Position numbers and translations under genes: made by a program. Below, one piece after another: positions 52,751 to 62,120 of a stretch of DNA of 64,000 nt. Every line of letters begins with the position of its first letter. The first letter of the stretch is position 1. The stretch lies in assembly GCF_000482545.1 (NCBI RefSeq), contig NZ_KI519454.1, positions 1,550,001 to 1,614,000 of the forward strand. Reading direction: 5' to 3'. The notes below the pieces were generated by a model. It saw nothing but the letters and a program-made list of their open reading frames with translations, ran no database searches and had not been told where the DNA came from. Source of the stretch: Arthrobacter sp. 35W (GTDB lineage Bacteria > Actinomycetota > Actinomycetes > Actinomycetales > Micrococcaceae).

Positions 52751-52806
52751 GGCACCGGCGGGGATGCGTAGTAGGCTGAAAGCACATTCAGTTTCTAGGG
52801 GGAACA

Positions 52807-53298
52807 ATGTACGAATGGTTGGTTCAGAACGCGTGGATCCTCTGGCTCTCGCTCTTCCTGCTGCTGGCAGTGATCGAGATGCTGACGTTGGATCTGTACT
52901 TCATTCTGATGTCCGCCGGCGCACTTGCCGCTGCCATCGCCTTCCTGCTTGGCGCCCCTTTCTGGTTGCAGATCGTCGTCTTCTCCGTCGTGGCCATCGC
53001 GATGACCATCTTCGTGCGCCCGGTTGCGATAGCCCACCTGCGCAAGGGCCCGCGTGAGCAGCGCACCAACATCGACAGGCTGATCGGGCACAGCGCCGTC
53101 GTCGTCTCCCCCGTGAGCGCCGACGGCGGTCTGGTCAAGATCGGCGGCGACACCTGGACGGCACGGATCCGCACCGGCGAACTCCTGCCCGTGGGCCAGG
53201 ACGTGGAGGTGGCTGCCATCGAGGGCGCGACGGCGATCGTTGTGCTGCGCGGCACCTCCGCATCGCCGGACTCCTCCGCAACAGCCGCCGGCCACTAG
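52807..53298 (+). CDS. NfeD-family protein
   Basis: 163 residues, with a strong ribosome site (GGGGG). Three membrane segments (~8-70) are followed by a C-terminal OB-fold domain (IGHSAVVVSPVSADGGLVKI, GDTWTARIRTGELLPVGQDV). Short NfeD proteins work with SPFH/stomatin proteins at the membrane. The next gene encodes such a partner, 114 bp downstream. Confidence 0.9.
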   Translation: MYEWLVQNAWILWLSLFLLLAVIEMLTLDLYFILMSAGALAAAIAFLLGAPFWLQIVVFSVVAIAMTIFVRPVAIAHLRKGPREQRTNIDRLIGHSAVVVSPVSADGGLVKIGGDTWTARIRTGELLPVGQDVEVAAIEGATAIVVLRGTSASPDSSATAAGH

Positions 53299-53412
53299 CC
53301 TCCGCCGCCGCGGACCATCCGGCGGCAGTGGCCATCGGGGCACCACCCTTTACGACTTGTGCCGGCGGAACCCGCCCGCGCGTAGCTCCAACTCTAGGAA
53401 ACGAGGCGAAAT

Positions 53413-54429
53413 ATGGACCCCAACGCAGGGGGCGTGGCACTGACCATAGTGCTGCTGGTCCTGGTCATCTTTGTGGTGATCGTTCTTGTCAGATCCGTGC
53501 GGATCATTCCGCAGGCGCGGGCCGGCGTGGTGGAGCGGCTGGGCAAGTACCAGCGCACGCTCAGCCCCGGGTTGACGGTGCTGATCCCCTTCGTGGACCG
53601 GCTGCTGCCGCTGTTGGATCTGCGCGAACAGGTGGTGTCCTTTCCGCCGCAGCCGGTGATCACTGAGGACAACCTGGTGGTCTCCATCGATACGGTGGTG
53701 TACTTCCAGGTCACGGATCCGCGGGCGGCCACCTATGAAATCGCCAACTACATCCAGGCCGTCGAGCAGCTCACCACCACCACCCTGCGCAACGTGGTCG
53801 GTGGCCTGAACCTCGAAGAGGCACTGACCTCCCGCGACCAGATCAACGGCCAGCTGCGCGGCGTGCTTGACGAGGCCACGGGCCGCTGGGGCATCCGTGT
53901 CAGCCGCGTGGAGCTGAAGGCCATTGACCCGCCCCTGTCCATCCAGGATTCCATGGAGAAGCAGATGCGTGCCGAGCGCGACCGCCGCGCCGCGATCCTC
54001 ACGGCCGAAGGCACCAAGCAGTCCGCCATTCTGACCGCCGAGGGTGAGCGCCAGTCCGCGATCCTCAAGGCCGAGGGTGATGCCAAGGCTGCGATCCTGC
54101 GGGCCGACGGCGAATCCCAGGCCATCCAAAAGGTCTTCGGTGCCATCCACAAGGGCAATCCGACGCAGAAGCTGCTGGCCTACCAGTATCTGCAGACGCT
54201 GCCGAAGATCGCCAATGGAACGGCCAACAAGCTCTGGATCATCCCCTCCGAGGTTGGCGAAGCCTTGAAGGGCATCGGCTCCGTGCTGGGCACGGCGACC
54301 GCGGACGCTCCGTTCACCCCGGGGGAAGACGCCGCGGCGCCGGCGGAACCGTCGTCGGAACCCACTCTGGGCAAGCCGGCTGCAGCGCCGGACTACCCGC
54401 AGGCTCCCCCGGTCGAACCCGGACAGTAG
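53413..54429 (+). CDS. SPFH/band 7 (stomatin-like) membrane protein
   Basis: 338 residues. One N-terminal membrane helix (~8-29) is followed by the SPFH domain (IIPQARAGVVERLGKYQRTL ... RIVSRVELKAI-type region, seen as WGIRVSRVELKAIDPPLSIQ). A coiled-coil stretch then carries four tandem near-repeats: AILTAEGTKQS, AILTAEGERQS, AILKAEGDAKA, AILRADGESQA. The C-terminal ~45 residues are Pro/Ala/Glu-rich. Stomatin-like proteins form ring assemblies in membrane microdomains and recruit partners; NfeD is encoded just upstream. Confidence 0.92.
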   Translation: MDPNAGGVALTIVLLVLVIFVVIVLVRSVRIIPQARAGVVERLGKYQRTLSPGLTVLIPFVDRLLPLLDLREQVVSFPPQPVITEDNLVVSIDTVVYFQVTDPRAATYEIANYIQAVEQLTTTTLRNVVGGLNLEEALTSRDQINGQLRGVLDEATGRWGIRVSRVELKAIDPPLSIQDSMEKQMRAERDRRAAILTAEGTKQSAILTAEGERQSAILKAEGDAKAAILRADGESQAIQKVFGAIHKGNPTQKLLAYQYLQTLPKIANGTANKLWIIPSEVGEALKGIGSVLGTATADAPFTPGEDAAAPAEPSSEPTLGKPAAAPDYPQAPPVEPGQ

Positions 54430-54438
54430 CAGCCCCGA

Positions 54439-54479
54439 ACAGCCCAGCGGACGGCCACCAAGGCCGTCCGCTGGGCTGT
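54439..54479. terminator. strong hairpin terminator after the stomatin-like gene
   Basis: ACAGCCCAGCGGACGGCC and its exact complement form 18-bp arms around a 5-nt loop (ACCAA), beginning 10 bp after the stop. No T-tract. Confidence 0.85.
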
Positions 54480-54701
54480 CCTGCGGGCCGGGCGTCGTAT
54501 AATGGATAACCGCGCCCATTGAACGGTTGCCGGCCCCAGAGGCCGGCCCGGCTGGCCGCGCAAAGAGTTCAGGAACAAGGCGACGCAGACATGCGTTGAA
54601 CCAATTGACGTTAGTGGCTCCAGGGGCGGACAACCGCCGCCCCGGGGCCGTCACTGCAGCGGCCGCATCCGCGGACGCTGCGAATGAAAGAGGGAGAAGT
54701 C

Positions 54702-55049
54702 ATGAGCGATCGCAGCCTTCGGGGTATGCGTTTGGGCGCCCAGAGCATGGAGACCGAATCCGGCGTTGAGCCGGCGCCCCGCCAGCGGGTCGAGTACCGC
54801 TGCGCCGACGGCGAGCAGGTCTTTGTCACGTTCTCGTCCGAGGCCGAGATCCCCCCGGTCTGGGTATCCAAGACCGGCAAGGAAGCCCTCCTGGTCAACG
54901 GCGAAAAGCCGGTGGACTCCAACGAGAAGCCGGTGCGTACGCACTGGGACATGCTGCTGGAACGCCGCAGCGTGCCCGAGCTGGAGCAGATCCTCGCGGA
55001 TCGGCTGACGATTCTGCGCGAACGCCGCGGCCAGGCCGCCAAGGCCTAG
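54702..55049 (+). CDS. rbpA: RNA polymerase-binding protein RbpA
   Basis: 115 residues from the ATG at 54702 (GAGGGAGAAG upstream). The family is recognisable throughout: RSLRGMRLGAQSMETESGVE, PRQRVEYRCADGEQVFVTF, AEIPPVW and the C-terminal sigma-interaction domain RTHWDMLLERRSVPELEQIL. RbpA is an actinobacterial factor that stabilises the open complex with the primary sigma factors. A TATAAT box at 54498-54503 could be its promoter, giving a leader of about 190 nt. It is isolated between two strong terminators. Confidence 0.96.
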   Translation: MSDRSLRGMRLGAQSMETESGVEPAPRQRVEYRCADGEQVFVTFSSEAEIPPVWVSKTGKEALLVNGEKPVDSNEKPVRTHWDMLLERRSVPELEQILADRLTILRERRGQAAKA

Positions 55050-55053
55050 GTCA

Positions 55054-55109
55054 TTGAACGAAGGAAGGGCCCGGGAACCACATGGTTCCCGGGCCCTTCC
55101 TTCGTTCAA
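55054..55109. terminator. bidirectional terminator between rbpA and the ppm-like gene
   Basis: Perfect 27-bp arms (55054-55080 and 55083-55109; outer part TTGAACGAAGGAAGGGCCC) with only 2 bp between them. It begins 4 bp after the rbpA stop and ends 20 bp before the stop of the convergent gene. Confidence 0.9.
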
Positions 55110-55129
55110 GGCCTTATCCTGCCGGAGTG

Positions 55130-55864
55130 CTACGCGGACTTCTTGCCGAAGAGCTTGTTCCAGCGCGCCGTCAGACCCCACTTGGTGACGTTGACGATGG
55201 CTTCCTGGACGATGTTGCCGCTCATCTTCGACGCACCGAACTCGCGCTCCACAAAGGTGATCGGCACCTCCACGATGCGCAGGCCCAGCTGGGCGACGCG
55301 CCAGAGCATGTCCACCTGGAAGCCGTAGCCAACGGAGTCCACCTTGGCCAGGTCCAGAGCCTCAAGGGTGCTGCGGCGGAAGGCTCGGTAGCCACCGGTG
55401 ATGTCGCGGACGCTGACGCCCAGCAGAATGCGGGAGTACAGGCTGCCGCCGCGGGAGAGCACCTTGCGGTGCAGCGGCCAGTTGACCACCTTGCCGCCCG
55501 GAACCCAGCGGGAGCCGAGCACCAAATCGGCGCCCTGCTCGATGGCGTCCAGCAGAAGGGGCAGCTGCTCGGGCTTGTGTGAGCCGTCGGCATCCATCTC
55601 AACGAGTACGTCGTAGCCCGCGTCCAGACCCCACGCGAAGCCGGCCAGATAGGCGGCGCCGAGGCCTTCCTTGCCCTTGCGGTGCAGGACGTGGACGTTG
55701 GGGTCCGAGGCGGCAAACTCGTCGGCCAGGGCCCCGGTGCCGTCCGGGCTGTTGTCATCTGCGATCAAGACGTCCGAATCGGGGACTGCTGCACGCAGCC
55801 GGGCCAAGGTCTTGGGCAGCGACTCGAGCTCGTTGTAGGTGGGGATGATGGTGAGGACACGCAC
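55130..55864 (-). CDS. polyprenol monophosphomannose synthase-like GT2 glycosyltransferase
   Basis: 244 residues from the GTG at 55864 (AAAGG upstream); a GTG at 55891 is also possible. GT-A fold motifs: TIIPTYNELESLPKTLARL, IADDNSPDGTGALADEF, the DxD as VEMDADGSHKPEQLP, and FGASKMSGNIVQEA at the end. This is the catalytic (D2) part of Ppm1/DPM1, which transfers mannose from GDP-mannose to polyprenol phosphate on the inner membrane face for lipoglycan and protein mannosylation. The acyltransferase domain fused in some mycobacterial homologues is not present here. Confidence 0.93.
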   Translation of the reverse strand: MRVLTIIPTYNELESLPKTLARLRAAVPDSDVLIADDNSPDGTGALADEFAASDPNVHVLHRKGKEGLGAAYLAGFAWGLDAGYDVLVEMDADGSHKPEQLPLLLDAIEQGADLVLGSRWVPGGKVVNWPLHRKVLSRGGSLYSRILLGVSVRDITGGYRAFRRSTLEALDLAKVDSVGYGFQVDMLWRVAQLGLRIVEVPITFVEREFGASKMSGNIVQEAIVNVTKWGLTARWNKLFGKKSA

Positions 55865-56314
55865 GTATGGGTGCCTTTCATTGCTGGTGACGTGGCGGCT
55901 TGGCCAGCCACGTGAGGACTGTTGCACGGTCTACGGCGCATCGCTGGAGTGCGGCACGGGCCAAGGAACCATTATACGGGGAATGGGGGGACGGGTTCAC
56001 GCGCCTTCGGGCCACCCGCGGACGCCCAGTGGGCGGCCGCGGCTGTTTTCTACTGACGCGTGAACCAATCCAGGTGCCAGGCTGGGCCCAGCACAACTCC
56101 CCCACGTCCATGGTGGTCCGCTGGCCGCACTGGTGCGGGCGGGCGGGGAAGGCGGTGCCTGCTCTGGCCGGGTCCGGGGATTGGTTCATCCATCCGAGCC
56201 CGTTGAAGTACGATCCTGCCGCTCCGGCGTGGTGCTGTCAACGAGCCCCTGACCTGCGGCGATGTGCATTGGCGCAGGTCAGCGGCCAGGTGGTGCCGGC
56301 AGAATTTTGCGTAA
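55865..56314. other. 450-bp intergenic region upstream of the ppm-like gene
   Basis: No convincing gene on either strand. It contains the ppm promoter side and, near its right end, the hairpin at 56249-56282 that serves the amidohydrolase gene. Confidence 0.5.
56249..56282 (-). terminator. hairpin terminator after the amidohydrolase gene
   Basis: CTGACCTGCG and CGCAGGTCAG form perfect 10-bp arms with a 14-nt loop, 33 bp beyond the stop codon of the minus-strand amidohydrolase gene. Confidence 0.55.
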
Positions 56315-57982
56315 CTATTTGCTGCCGGTCTCCGCTGCGGCCCCGCCCACGGCGTCGCGCACAGTGTAGCCCTCGGTGGCGAAGAGGCTCCGGCCCCGGT
56401 GCACGGTGGCCAGTGCCCGCGGGTCGTTCTCCGTGTCCAGGGCAGGCAGCAGCGGCGTCCGGGCGCGCGGATCGGTGCTCCAGGACTGCACGCGCTCATC
56501 GGCAACCTGCACCATGAGCTCCTCCACCTCCCACACGGCGAAGCTCGCCGGCGCCCCCGGGGCCAGCTGGCCCATCATGGGGTTGCGTTCACGCGCGGCC
56601 CGCCACCCTGCTCTGGTGTGTCCGATGAAGGCGGCACGGGCCGAGATGCGCTGGGCACCGTTGTGGTGCATCAGGGCCGCACGCACGCTGGCCCAAGGGT
56701 TCAGCGGCGTCACCGGGGCATCGGAGCCGAAGCAGATGGGGACGCCGGCCGCGAAGTAGGACGCGATGGGGTTCAGGGCCTGGGCGCGTTCGGCACCCAG
56801 ACGGCGCTCGTAGAGGGCACCGGGGCCGCCCCAAAGCGCGTCGAACATGGGCTGGACGGAGACGGTGACGGAGTGCGCCGCGAGGGCCGCAATGGCGCCG
56901 GCATCGGCCATCTCGGCGTGTTCGATCCGGTGGCCGGCAGCCCGCACCTTGTCCAGGCCAACCCGGGCCGCCGCCAACTCCAGGCCGCGGACAACGACGT
57001 CCATGGCGGCGTCGCCGATGACGTGGAAGCCTGCCTGCAGACCCAGCTCGGAGGTGGCCGCCAAGTGGTCGGCGACGGCGTCCAGGTCCAGGTAGGCGGT
57101 GCCGTGCACACCGGGCGCGTCGGCGTACGGGCTGCGCAGCAGGGCCGAACGGGAGCCGATGGAGCCGTCAATGTTCAGATCGCCGGCCAGCCCAAGAACG
57201 GGCGTGCCGAGCTCGGCCAGCAGCGTGCGGGCCTCGTCGGTGCTGCGGACGGCCTGCCCCCAATAGGGCAGCACCTCAACGCTCGCATGCTCCGTTGAGG
57301 AGGAAATGGCGGCCAGCGATGCCAGATCCGCTGCGGAACCCACATGCGGGGCGGCCATCTCGGCCAGCGCCACGTAGCCTGCTGCGGCCGCGGCATCGAG
57401 GGCGCGGCGCTGCACGCGGCTGCGCTCTGCCGGGTCGAGGCGGCGGGCCTGGGCGCGGGCGGCGTGGTGGGCCTCCCGGACCACCAGCCCGTCCCCCAGC
57501 CAGCCGTCCAGGGCCGCCAGGCCGCCCTGCTCGGCGAGGGTTCCCGAGACGACGGCGGAGTGCACATCCACCCGGGCCAGGTAGACGGCGCGTCCGGGTG
57601 CGGCACGCTCCAGCTCCGCGGACGTCGGCGGGCGGCCCTCGGGCCAGGTCGACTCGTCCCAGCCGTGGCCAAGGATGATGCCGGCATCGACGTCGGCAGC
57701 CGCGGCCACCAGGTCCAACGCCTGGGCGAGGGTGCTGGTGACGGAGAGGTCAAGCGATTCCAGGGCCAGCCCGGTTTCGGTGACATGGACGTGGGAGTCA
57801 ACGAAACCGGGCGTGATCAGGGCGCCGGCGAGATCGATGATCTGCATGCGCGAATCTGCCAGCGAGGTGGCGGCGTGCTCGCCGCCCACCCACGCCACAG
57901 TGTCCCCATCCACCAGCATGGCGGTGGCGAGGGGGTCGGCCGCGCTGTAGACGGAACCGTTGCGGTAAAGGGTCAATGACAT
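56315..57982 (-). CDS. YtcJ-like amidohydrolase
   Basis: 555 residues. The amidohydrolase_3 signature is present: ITPGFVDSHVHVTETGL (HxH metal site), GHGWDESTWPEGRPPTSAEL, GFHVIGDAAMDVVV, GHRIEHAEMAD and ICFGSDAPVTPLNPW (Asp metal ligand). N-terminal and C-terminal strands form the small beta-sandwich. Such zinc/iron enzymes hydrolyse amides or formamide-like bonds; the substrate is unknown. It stands ahead of the helY unit on the same strand but has its own terminator. Confidence 0.92.
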   Translation of the reverse strand: MSLTLYRNGSVYSAADPLATAMLVDGDTVAWVGGEHAATSLADSRMQIIDLAGALITPGFVDSHVHVTETGLALESLDLSVTSTLAQALDLVAAAADVDAGIILGHGWDESTWPEGRPPTSAELERAAPGRAVYLARVDVHSAVVSGTLAEQGGLAALDGWLGDGLVVREAHHAARAQARRLDPAERSRVQRRALDAAAAAGYVALAEMAAPHVGSAADLASLAAISSSTEHASVEVLPYWGQAVRSTDEARTLLAELGTPVLGLAGDLNIDGSIGSRSALLRSPYADAPGVHGTAYLDLDAVADHLAATSELGLQAGFHVIGDAAMDVVVRGLELAAARVGLDKVRAAGHRIEHAEMADAGAIAALAAHSVTVSVQPMFDALWGGPGALYERRLGAERAQALNPIASYFAAGVPICFGSDAPVTPLNPWASVRAALMHHNGAQRISARAAFIGHTRAGWRAARERNPMMGQLAPGAPASFAVWEVEELMVQVADERVQSWSTDPRARTPLLPALDTENDPRALATVHRGRSLFATEGYTVRDAVGGAAAETGSK

Positions 57983-58035
57983 GGTGGTGCTGTCCTTTCA
58001 CATGCTGAAAATCTGGGGCTGGCCTGAAGGCCTGG

Positions 58036-60954
58036 CTATTCGCCCACGGAGGAGTAGGCCACCACGCCGCGGCGCACTGTGTCGATGGCCTGCACGCAGA
58101 GCCGGCCGAAGCCCGGGGCCATGCCGGGGACCTTCGCCAGCTGGTCCAGCAGGTCGATCACCTGCTTGGCCCAGCGCACAAAGTCGCCCGCGGCCAGATC
58201 GGTGCCCTCCAGAACCTGCTGGAGGTGCTTGCCGCGGGCCCACTTGTACATCGGCCAGACCAGGCCCAGCTCCGGCTCGCCTGTCAGGGGCAGCTTGTGC
58301 GCCTCCTCGACGTCCTGCAGCACCGACCATTGGCGGACCACCGTGTCCACGGCGGTCTCCAGTGAGACACTGGGCATCCGGGGGCGCAGACCGCGTTCCT
58401 CGCGCTTGGCCTGGTAGACCAGGGTGGCGGCGGCGCAGGCAAGTTCAACGGCGTCGAGGTCGTCAAAGGCGCCCTCGCGCAGGCACAGGGCCACCAGCAG
58501 ATCCTTCTCGCCGTACACGCGCCGCAGCCGCTGGCCGTCGGCGCTGGGCCGCAGCGACCCGGCGTCGTCCATTTCGGCAAACCCGAAGGAGGAGAGCACC
58601 TCGCACACGCGGTCGAACGTCTTGGCAATGGTGTTGGTGCGGCCCTGGATCTGCCGCACCAGGGCGTCCGTCTCCCGGCGCAGCTTCCACCAGCGCTCCG
58701 ACCAACGGGCGTGGTTCTCCCTGTCGCTGCAGCCGTGGCAGGGGTGGGACCGCAGCTCGCGCCGGAGAGCGGCGATGGCCTCTTCCTGCTCGGCCGTGGA
58801 CGTGCGCAGCACGAAGCCGCCGGTCCGCTTGGCGCCGGCCCGCTCGCCAGGCTCGGCGCGCAGCGCATGCACCACCGCAGCCAGCAGATCCCGGCGGTCC
58901 TTGGCAACCTTGGCGTTGAAGGCCTTGGGGACCCGGACCTTGACCAGCGTCGACACCGGGCCGTCGAGGTCGTGGATGCTCAGCCGGCGGACCTGCTTGT
59001 CCATGGTCAGGATGGTGGGCCGCGGCTCGTGGGCGTACTCATCCGCGGCCAGCACCACGGCGTGGCCTGGCGCACGCCCGGCGGGGACGTCGACGACGTC
59101 GCCGGGGCGCAGGCTGGCCAGCGAGTCCTCCACGGCGGAGCGGAGCTGGCGGGACTTCTGCCGCGAGGCGGCGTCCTCCAGGTCGCTGATGCTGCGCCGC
59201 AGATTGGCGTATTCGGTGAAGTCCCCCAGGTGGCAGGTCATCGACTTCTCGTAGCCGGCCAGGGATTCCTCACGGGAGCGCACCTGCCTGGCCAGCCCCA
59301 CCACGGAGCGGTCCGCCTGGAACTGGGCAAAGGAGGATTCAAGGATGTCGCGGGAGCGGGCGCGGCCGAACTGCGCCATGAGGTTGATGCTCATGTTGTA
59401 GGTGGGCCGGAAGCTGGAATTCAGCGGGTAGGTCCGGCGCGAGGCCAGGCCGGCGACGGCGGCCGGATCCGTGCCGGGCTGCCACAGGACGACGGCGTGG
59501 CCCTCGACGTCGATGCCGCGCCGTCCCGCACGTCCCGTCAACTGGGTGTACTCCCCCGCCGTGATGTCCACGTGGGCCTCGCCATTGTACTTCTCCAGCT
59601 TTTCCAGCACCACCGAGCGGGCCGGCATGTTGACGCCCAGGGCCAGGGTTTCGGTGGCGAAGACGGCACGGACCAGACCGTCGGCAAAGAGCTTCTCCAC
59701 CACTTCCTTGAACGTGGGCAGCATGCCGGCGTGGTGGGCGGCCAGGCCGCGCAGCAGTCCGTCGCGCCAGCCCCAATAGCCCAGCACCTCGCGGTCGTCC
59801 ACGGGCAGATCGGCGCAGGCCTCGTCCACCCGGCGCGCAATCTCGTGCTGCTCATCGTCGGTGGTCAGCCACAGGCCGGCGTCGGCGCACTGCTTCACGG
59901 CGGCATCGCAGCCGGCGCGGGAAAAGATGAAGGTGATGGCCGGCAGCAGATCCGCCCGTTCCAGGGCGGTGATGACCTGGGCGCGGGTGGCCTTGCGGAC
60001 CACGCTGCGGTTCTGCGCGGGCGCGTCGTTGCGGGAGTTGCGGGAGGCCTTGTCCCGGCGCACCTGGCGTCCACCGTGGCCGTAGCGGCCGCGGTAGTTG
60101 GAGGTGGACTCGGAGCGGGCCAGGCGCAGCAGCTCGGGGTTGACGTCCCATTCGCGCCCTGACGGCACGGCTTCAAACGGCGCGGCATCCTGTGCAGGCT
60201 CCCCCGCGGCATCCGTGGCTGCGCGGTCCTGCGCCAGCGGGAGCTGGTCGAAGGACGTGTCCGAGGCGAAGAGGTCCACGATGTCGCGCGAAACCATCAC
60301 ATGCTGCCACAGCGGCACAGGGCGGTGCTCCGAGACGATCACATCCGTGTCGCCGCGGACGGTGTCCAGCCACGCACCAAATTCCTCGGCGTTGGAGACT
60401 GTGGCGCTCAGGGAGGCCAGCTGCACCTCGCTGGGCAGGTGGATGATGACCTCTTCCCAGACGGCGCCGCGGAACCTGTCCGCAAGGTAGTGGACCTCGT
60501 CCATCACTACGAAGGCGAGGTCGTCCAGGGCCTCAGAGTCCGCGTAGAGCATGTTCCGCAGGACCTCGGTGGTCATGACCACGATGGAGGCATCGCCGTT
60601 GATGTTGGTGTCGCCGGTCAGCAGGCCGACATTCTCGTGGCCGTACTTGTCCGCCAATTCGGCATACTTCTGATTGCTCAGGGCCTTGATGGGGGTGGTG
60701 TAGAACGCCTTGCGTCCCTTGGCAAGGGCCAGATAGACGGCAAACTCGCCAACGATGGTTTTCCCTGCCCCCGTGGGAGCGGCCACCAGAACTCCGCGCC
60801 CGGCCTCCAGCGAGGCACAGGCGCGGGCCTGGAAATCATCCAACTCGAAACCGAAGGTTTCCTTGAACGCGCCATAGCGCGTCCGGGCCTCGGCGCTGCG
60901 GGTCTTTGCCGCACGGTAGCGGTCAGATGGTGAGGGCTGTGCGGGCTCAGACAT
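58036..60954 (-). CDS. helY: Ski2/Mtr4-like DEAD/DEAH-box helicase HelY
   Basis: 972 residues. Walker A (LVAAPTGAGKTIVGEFAVYL, ~53), DEVH box (VVMDEVHYLADRFRG, ~150), SAT-type motif (LASLSATVSNAEEFG) and helicase motif VI (YTQLTGRAGRRGIDVEGHAV) are clear. The C-terminal DSHCT-like domain (~800-972) ends with FGRLCVQAIDTVRRGVV. It is an ATP-driven RNA helicase. Its place downstream of tatC matches the conserved actinobacterial order pafB-pafC-tatA-tatC-helY. Confidence 0.95.
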   Translation of the reverse strand: MSEPAQPSPSDRYRAAKTRSAEARTRYGAFKETFGFELDDFQARACASLEAGRGVLVAAPTGAGKTIVGEFAVYLALAKGRKAFYTTPIKALSNQKYAELADKYGHENVGLLTGDTNINGDASIVVMTTEVLRNMLYADSEALDDLAFVVMDEVHYLADRFRGAVWEEVIIHLPSEVQLASLSATVSNAEEFGAWLDTVRGDTDVIVSEHRPVPLWQHVMVSRDIVDLFASDTSFDQLPLAQDRAATDAAGEPAQDAAPFEAVPSGREWDVNPELLRLARSESTSNYRGRYGHGGRQVRRDKASRNSRNDAPAQNRSVVRKATRAQVITALERADLLPAITFIFSRAGCDAAVKQCADAGLWLTTDDEQHEIARRVDEACADLPVDDREVLGYWGWRDGLLRGLAAHHAGMLPTFKEVVEKLFADGLVRAVFATETLALGVNMPARSVVLEKLEKYNGEAHVDITAGEYTQLTGRAGRRGIDVEGHAVVLWQPGTDPAAVAGLASRRTYPLNSSFRPTYNMSINLMAQFGRARSRDILESSFAQFQADRSVVGLARQVRSREESLAGYEKSMTCHLGDFTEYANLRRSISDLEDAASRQKSRQLRSAVEDSLASLRPGDVVDVPAGRAPGHAVVLAADEYAHEPRPTILTMDKQVRRLSIHDLDGPVSTLVKVRVPKAFNAKVAKDRRDLLAAVVHALRAEPGERAGAKRTGGFVLRTSTAEQEEAIAALRRELRSHPCHGCSDRENHARWSERWWKLRRETDALVRQIQGRTNTIAKTFDRVCEVLSSFGFAEMDDAGSLRPSADGQRLRRVYGEKDLLVALCLREGAFDDLDAVELACAAATLVYQAKREERGLRPRMPSVSLETAVDTVVRQWSVLQDVEEAHKLPLTGEPELGLVWPMYKWARGKHLQQVLEGTDLAAGDFVRWAKQVIDLLDQLAKVPGMAPGFGRLCVQAIDTVRRGVVAYSSVGE

Positions 60955-60972
60955 GCTCCAAGCCTACGTTAG

Positions 60973-61809
60973 CTAGAGCTGCCCAAGTTCCGTCAACGGT
61001 GTTGCGTGGTCGGCTGTGGCGCCCGTCTCCTCGGCCGTCTTGGCGATCTTCCGATCGCGGCGCTTGTCATTGAGCATGCACAGCCCAATGGCGCCGAAAT
61101 ACAGTGCCAGCAGCGGTGCCGCCAGGAAGAACATCGAGAAGGCATCGGCGCCCGGTGCGGCCATGGCCGAGACAAGGGTGACGGCCAGGATGGTGATGCG
61201 CCAGGCCTTGAGCATGGTCCGTCCGCGGACCAGCCCCATGGCGTTGACGCCAACCAGCACCACGGGCACCAGGAACGAGATGCCCATGAACAGCATCAGC
61301 TGCATCACGAACTGCATGTAGTCCGTGGCGTGGATGATGTTGGAGCCGCCGGTGGGGGTGAAGGAGGTCAGGGCATGCACGATGTTGGGCATGATCAGCC
61401 AACCGGTCCAGATGCCTGCGGCAAAGAGCGGGATGGCGGCGAACATGTACGCCAGCGTGTAGCCGCGTTCCTTCTTGGTCAGACCGGGGGTGATGAACGC
61501 CCACAGCTGGTAGATCCACACGGGCGAGGAGAAGATGGCACCCAGGAAGATGGAGGCCTGGATCTTCAGATCGAACGAGGTGGAGACGCCATCAAAGTTC
61601 AGGGAGGCGACAACGCCGCGGTCCCTGCTGATGGCCATGATGGGCTCGGCGACGTCGGTGAACAGGCGGTCATACATGATCCAGCCTGCGACGGCGCCGA
61701 GCACCAAGGCGATGGCACATTTGAAGAGCCTGTTGCGCAGCTCAATCAGGTGGTCCTTGAGGGCCATCCGACCCTCAGGGTTGGCTTTGCGGCCCTTCGA
61801 AGTGCTCAC
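60973..61809 (-). CDS. tatC: Sec-independent protein translocase TatC
   Basis: 278 residues, GTG start. Six membrane helices with the family opening MALKDHLIELRNRLFKCAIA and the periplasmic loop before helix 2. Also FSSPVWIYQLWAFITPGLTK and the conserved Glu-containing region at KKERGYT. TatC recognises twin-arginine signal peptides, for example that of the oxidase at 2479-3606. It lies 5 bp after tatA and 18 bp before helY. Confidence 0.96.
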   Translation of the reverse strand: MSTSKGRKANPEGRMALKDHLIELRNRLFKCAIALVLGAVAGWIMYDRLFTDVAEPIMAISRDRGVVASLNFDGVSTSFDLKIQASIFLGAIFSSPVWIYQLWAFITPGLTKKERGYTLAYMFAAIPLFAAGIWTGWLIMPNIVHALTSFTPTGGSNIIHATDYMQFVMQLMLFMGISFLVPVVLVGVNAMGLVRGRTMLKAWRITILAVTLVSAMAAPGADAFSMFFLAAPLLALYFGAIGLCMLNDKRRDRKIAKTAEETGATADHATPLTELGQL

Positions 61810-61814
61810 TGTGC

Positions 61815-62099
61815 CTAGGCGGGGTTGTTCGTGCCGTTGGTGGTACCTTCACCGGGGTTGCTGGTACCGGCCTGCGGCGGGTTGTTGACGATCTTGCCCT
61901 CTACGGGGGCCTCGGTGGAGGCGGTCGGAGCGTCCGGCGTCTTGCCGTCGTTCTTCATTTCCTTCACCTCGGACTTGATGATGCGCATGGACTGGCCCAG
62001 GCTGCGCGCCATTCCGGGGAGTTTGGGGGCTGCGAACAGCAAAACGACCACAATGATAATGATCAAGAGCACCCAGGGGTTCTCAAATACACGACCCAC
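61815..62099 (-). CDS. tatA: twin-arginine translocase subunit TatA
   Basis: 94 residues, GTG start. One N-terminal membrane helix (ENPWVLLIIIIVVVLLFAAP), then the amphipathic helix (KLPGMARSLGQSMRIIKSEV) and an acidic, low-complexity tail. TatA forms the protein-conducting part of the Tat system. It directly precedes tatC. Confidence 0.95.
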   Translation of the reverse strand: MGRVFENPWVLLIIIIVVVLLFAAPKLPGMARSLGQSMRIIKSEVKEMKNDGKTPDAPTASTEAPVEGKIVNNPPQAGTSNPGEGTTNGTNNPA

Positions 62100-62120
62100 G
62101 ATAAGTCCTTTCCTTTTGGT

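Noticed and set aside
58711-60162. 483-codon plus-strand frame
   Set aside because: Antisense to helY, which carries all helicase motifs.
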